Part shown: one piece after another, positions 61,313 to 64,000 of the stretch
Position numbering within the stretch: the stretch's first letter is position 1
Layout: each line of letters starts with the position of its first letter
Source of the DNA: Sipunculus nudus
Lineage: Eukaryota; Annelida; Sipuncula; Golfingiida; Sipunculidae
DNA: 64,000 bases
Direction of reading: 5' to 3'
Assembly: GCA_026874595.1 (NCBI GenBank)
Contig: CM049314.1
Span: forward strand, 37,493,229-37,557,228
Position numbers and translations under genes: made by a program
The notes under the pieces: model-generated
What the model saw: the letters and a program-made list of their open reading frames with translations, nothing else
What the model was told of the DNA's origin: nothing
Database searches by the model: none

Positions 61313-62501
61313 TGCTAAATACCAGAACTTAAAAAAAACACCTTAACGCTGGCAATTCCCGTCACCATTTTACTTTCGTCACATAACCTAAAATCATATT
61401 AAGACTATTTAACAAAGGAGGACGGAGGTTATGTAATCATTACTGTTTGAATGTTTTGTGTTCTTCAGAATGAACCGTACCTACAACTGTAATAAATTGA
61501 TATTATTATAAACAGCTTAAGGTGAGCCAGGGAAGAAAGTAGTCTGTGAAACTATAACGTATGCTCAATGTTAAAAAATATATTTCATTAACTGCATAAT
61601 ATTTTTGCATTTTTAACGATATATAGGGAGTGCATATATATGGTGACTAGCCATTACAAGTGTCCGTGTAAAAATAAAATTTGTCACGAAAATGCAGGTA
61701 TTGGAAAGAACGACTATAAAGCAATTGCCTTAACCACCACAGGTCTTACGCTTCGCCCCTATCCAAGTTATGCTGAAAGCCCCAAAACCGCTCCGCTCCT
61801 TCACAGAAGACTTTCCATGTCTATGGTTGCAAGAGCTGTTTATAGGACAATAGTGACGCCGTAAACACGTCACAAAGGTCGCACTCGGAACACCTCGGCC
61901 GAATCCGCTGGTTCCTAGCCTAATCGGTTAAAGAACCATGAAACAAATTTCTCCCGGTATTGATTAATATATATCCTTAGCTTACGTTCCATCCATTTAA
62001 ATATGATAGGATCCCGATAATAATCCCGATATTGTGATGCTGGCAGAGGTATGCGGTCTCTGGTTATAATGTAAACCCTGTGAGGCCTAATCTTTAAACA
62101 GAAAAAGTGATATTTCTTGGTAATTCTCATTCAAATGTACAGTATGCTGATTAACCTAACCATGAGCTCAAGATGACTTTAGTCGGGGGGAGGGGTCCGG
62201 ACATCCCCCCACCCCCTCCCATCCGGACCCGCTTCTAAACTTTATGATGAACAATCCAGTTATTGTGTGGTATATGTATAATTGGGCCAGTGAGCAATGA
62301 ATCCTCCGAAATGCGCCATGCGTGTATGATTGTTTGCTCGCGCATACCACCATCAATGTCGATCGATTTGGCGCCACCTGTGTTTTCCTTAAAGAGTTAA
62401 TACGATGGTACGTAGATGTGTCAAAGATTGGTAATTAGATGTTCAGACCTCATATGTAACAGGTTACCCTCCCACACATATATAATATACGTATAAACAT
62501 A

Positions 62502-62506
<5 letters not shown>

Positions 62507-62580
<74 letters not shown>
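62507..62580. repeat. (CT)n(TA)n microsatellite
   Basis: About 14 CT repeats followed by about 22 TA repeats. Confidence 0.95.
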
Positions 62581-62584
<4 letters not shown>

Positions 62585-62836
62585 TTAAATAAATCTACAA
62601 CATCTAACAGGTCGTTCAGCAGCACCTCACATTATAAATGTATGATGCTGTCTTACAAAGACAGATCTTACAAAGATATGTACAAACTAAATTAAAGATA
62701 TGATGCAATCATTTTTTTCTTATTTCGTAAGGAAAGAGTGTGATAAGATAAATTGTAATTTAATAATGCCATATAGGAGAGTGAAGCGTAGTTATACACA
62801 GCTTTATAAAACCTAAACGGGCATCTGTACAATACT

Positions 62837-62842
<6 letters not shown>

Positions 62843-62934
<92 letters not shown>
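62843..62934. repeat. (AC)n(TA)n microsatellite
   Basis: About 19 AC repeats followed by about 26 TA repeats with one interruption. Confidence 0.95.
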
Positions 62935-62935
<1 letters not shown>

Positions 62936-63063
62936 CCGGGAAAAGGGAATAAACTCTACACAAGCACGAATTCATGAGTAACTACGCTATATTTAATGTG
63001 ATATGCATAACACATGAAATCTTGATAAAAAAAAGACTGGAAACTCATATATAATCCAAAATA

Positions 63064-63073
63064 TTTATTTATT
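63064..63073 (-). other. Candidate poly(A) signals (overlapping AATAAA)
   Basis: On the minus strand AATAAATAAA gives two overlapping AATAAA hexamers about 155 nt past the stop of the minus-strand gene, a reasonable 3' UTR length. Confidence 0.5.
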
Positions 63074-63225
63074 TACAATATCCAACGCATACAACTCTTA
63101 TGAAGTGAGTATCGAATATAACGCTACGGTACGAAATACTAGAATTACATATACTGAAAATAAAGCACCTACAAGAAGTACCATTGACAAATATAAAATC
63201 ATCCAGTTTAAAGACAGTTTGTCAA

Positions 63226-64000
63226 TTATGCAAATAACTGATCCATATCGATGAACGGTCCGGGAACAATGTCACTTGTATTGACAAGGTTGTCTGTCCA
63301 AGGGTGCTTAACAGAGTTGTCACGTGGCATCAATCGCGGATTAGCTAGCGATTCTCTGCTTGAATTTTTATCTAGTGGGAATTCCTCACAGGAAGCGGAC
63401 GTGTTGTCCGTATCCTTGTCCGTCTGCGGTGTCCATAGTCCGGTTCCATGAACAGAAAGGTCTTGCTTGTAGATGTGAGAAAAATCCAAAGGAGCGTCAA
63501 GGTCGATGTCACCAAAGTGTGCACTTATCAGATCGTCAAAAGAGATGTCAGAGTTGGTTACTGATGGTGATGGTGTTAAGATGGAGCTGTTGTTCAGTTG
63601 TTCTTCTTCAAACTTATCAGAACTGTCATCATGTCCACCAGTCTTACTGTATGTGCTCAACCACTCATCAAACTGGACGTCGGAGTCTGTTGAAGGCGGC
63701 GTGAGGACACTGTTGGTATCTACATGTGACTTTGGTGACGTAGAGCTGCCGGCTACGCGTGACTGTGGTGATTTAGTGTTGTCAGTTTGGACACAGGTGG
63801 CGCCCTGCTCTGTAGTCTCTGGATACTGTTCTTTCGTGCGAGGGTATTTGTCTTCAGATTCTCTTGCTTCGTCGATGAGATCTTCTGTTTTTACTTTGAT
63901 ACCAGCGATGTCGATCGCTTGAGCCAATATGGAATCCAACTGTATACCATTTTCTTTCTCTGTAGTGTCGTTCAAGCGCAACACATGACCTGCAAAGCCT
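63226..64000 (-). CDS. C-terminal exon of a host gene, acidic activator-like, partial
   Basis: The frame is open from the window edge to the stop at 63226-63228, about 255 residues. A TTTGCAG near 63990-63996 on the minus strand could be its acceptor, so the apparent start (GTG) need not be real. The protein is rich in Asp, Ser and Thr, with no transmembrane or enzyme motif. Near the N-terminus is LDSILAQAIDIAGIKVKTED. An internal repeat is visible: NSVLTPPSTDSDVQFDEWLS and SSILTPSP...NSDISFDDLIS. It ends GPFIDMDQLFA. Acidic clusters with interspersed bulky hydrophobics (FDEWL, FDDLI, IDMDQLF) are typical of transcription activation domains, so a transcription factor C-terminus is my inference. 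No DNA-binding domain lies inside the window. Base composition and the long open frame mark it as a live gene. Confidence 0.75.
   Translation of the reverse strand, partial: GFAGHVLRLNDTTEKENGIQLDSILAQAIDIAGIKVKTEDLIDEARESEDKYPRTKEQYPETTEQGATCVQTDNTKSPQSRVAGSSTSPKSHVDTNSVLTPPSTDSDVQFDEWLSTYSKTGGHDDSSDKFEEEQLNNSSILTPSPSVTNSDISFDDLISAHFGDIDLDAPLDFSHIYKQDLSVHGTGLWTPQTDKDTDNTSASCEEFPLDKNSSRESLANPRLMPRDNSVKHPWTDNLVNTSDIVPGPFIDMDQLFA

Larger units (their letters stand above)
61313..63063. other. No gene seen; microsatellites
   Basis: Intergenic DNA with a C/G-rich patch (62184-62222) and two compound microsatellites annotated separately. A GGCGCCACCTGTG motif at ~62370 is a lone match to the palindrome in the satellite elements. 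Confidence 0.4.

Noticed and set aside
63790-63805. GGTGGCGCC in the minus-strand coding exon as another satellite palindrome
   Set aside because: Only a partial match, inside coding sequence, without flanking satellite similarity.
63251-63922. Plus-strand ORFs opposite the terminal gene
   Set aside because: Shadows of the long minus-strand coding exon. Several overlap each other and carry no motifs.

Overview
The window is AT-rich metazoan DNA: long non-coding stretches, many (TA)n tracts, spliced genes with GT-AG introns, and dense, mostly decayed transposable elements. The organism is most likely a mollusc, probably a bivalve. That is an inference from the satellite units built on AGGTCAAAGGTCA, the jockey/CR1-like LINE, the chromodomain gypsy element and the secreted beta-lactamase-like gene; no marker gene proves it. 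No prokaryotic or organellar feature was seen.

Layout. 0-10 kb: last exons of a MULE-type transposase, a probable solo LTR, a satellite-bearing element, a 262-bp tandem duplication and degenerate tandem repeats. 11.7-16.2 kb: first copy of a large two-exon transposase-like gene, broken (copy 1). 16.9-33.4 kb: a nest of elements. Two related satellite elements in the same orientation (A and B) bracket a truncated LINE and a chromodomain gypsy retrotransposon. The gypsy integrase is split by a 6.6-kb insertion, flanked by a 7-bp direct repeat, which carries a second, divergent copy of the same transposase-like gene (copy 2). 35.7-37.4 kb: a deleted hAT element with perfect 8-bp target duplications. 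38-45 kb: two more satellite-bearing elements. 45-55 kb: intergenic DNA with microsatellites and duplications. 55.9-60.6 kb: a five-exon secreted serine beta-lactamase-like gene with several lesions. 61 kb: a tRNA-derived SINE. 63.2-64 kb: the acidic C-terminal end of a host gene on the minus strand, running off the window.

The most interesting material is (1) the paralogous transposase-like pair, which shares an 82-nt first exon, an N-terminal GRGRxPDPP block, a coiled coil, an RNase-H-like core, an acidic linker and a C-terminal SH3/Tudor-like barrel; and (2) the satellite elements, whose terminal hairpins keep their shape while their stem sequences differ between families, a structure resembling non-autonomous Helentron (HINE-like) elements. 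Nearly every coding region has frameshifts or stops. Most are probably decayed copies, but indel errors in the assembly should be excluded, especially for the beta-lactamase-like gene.
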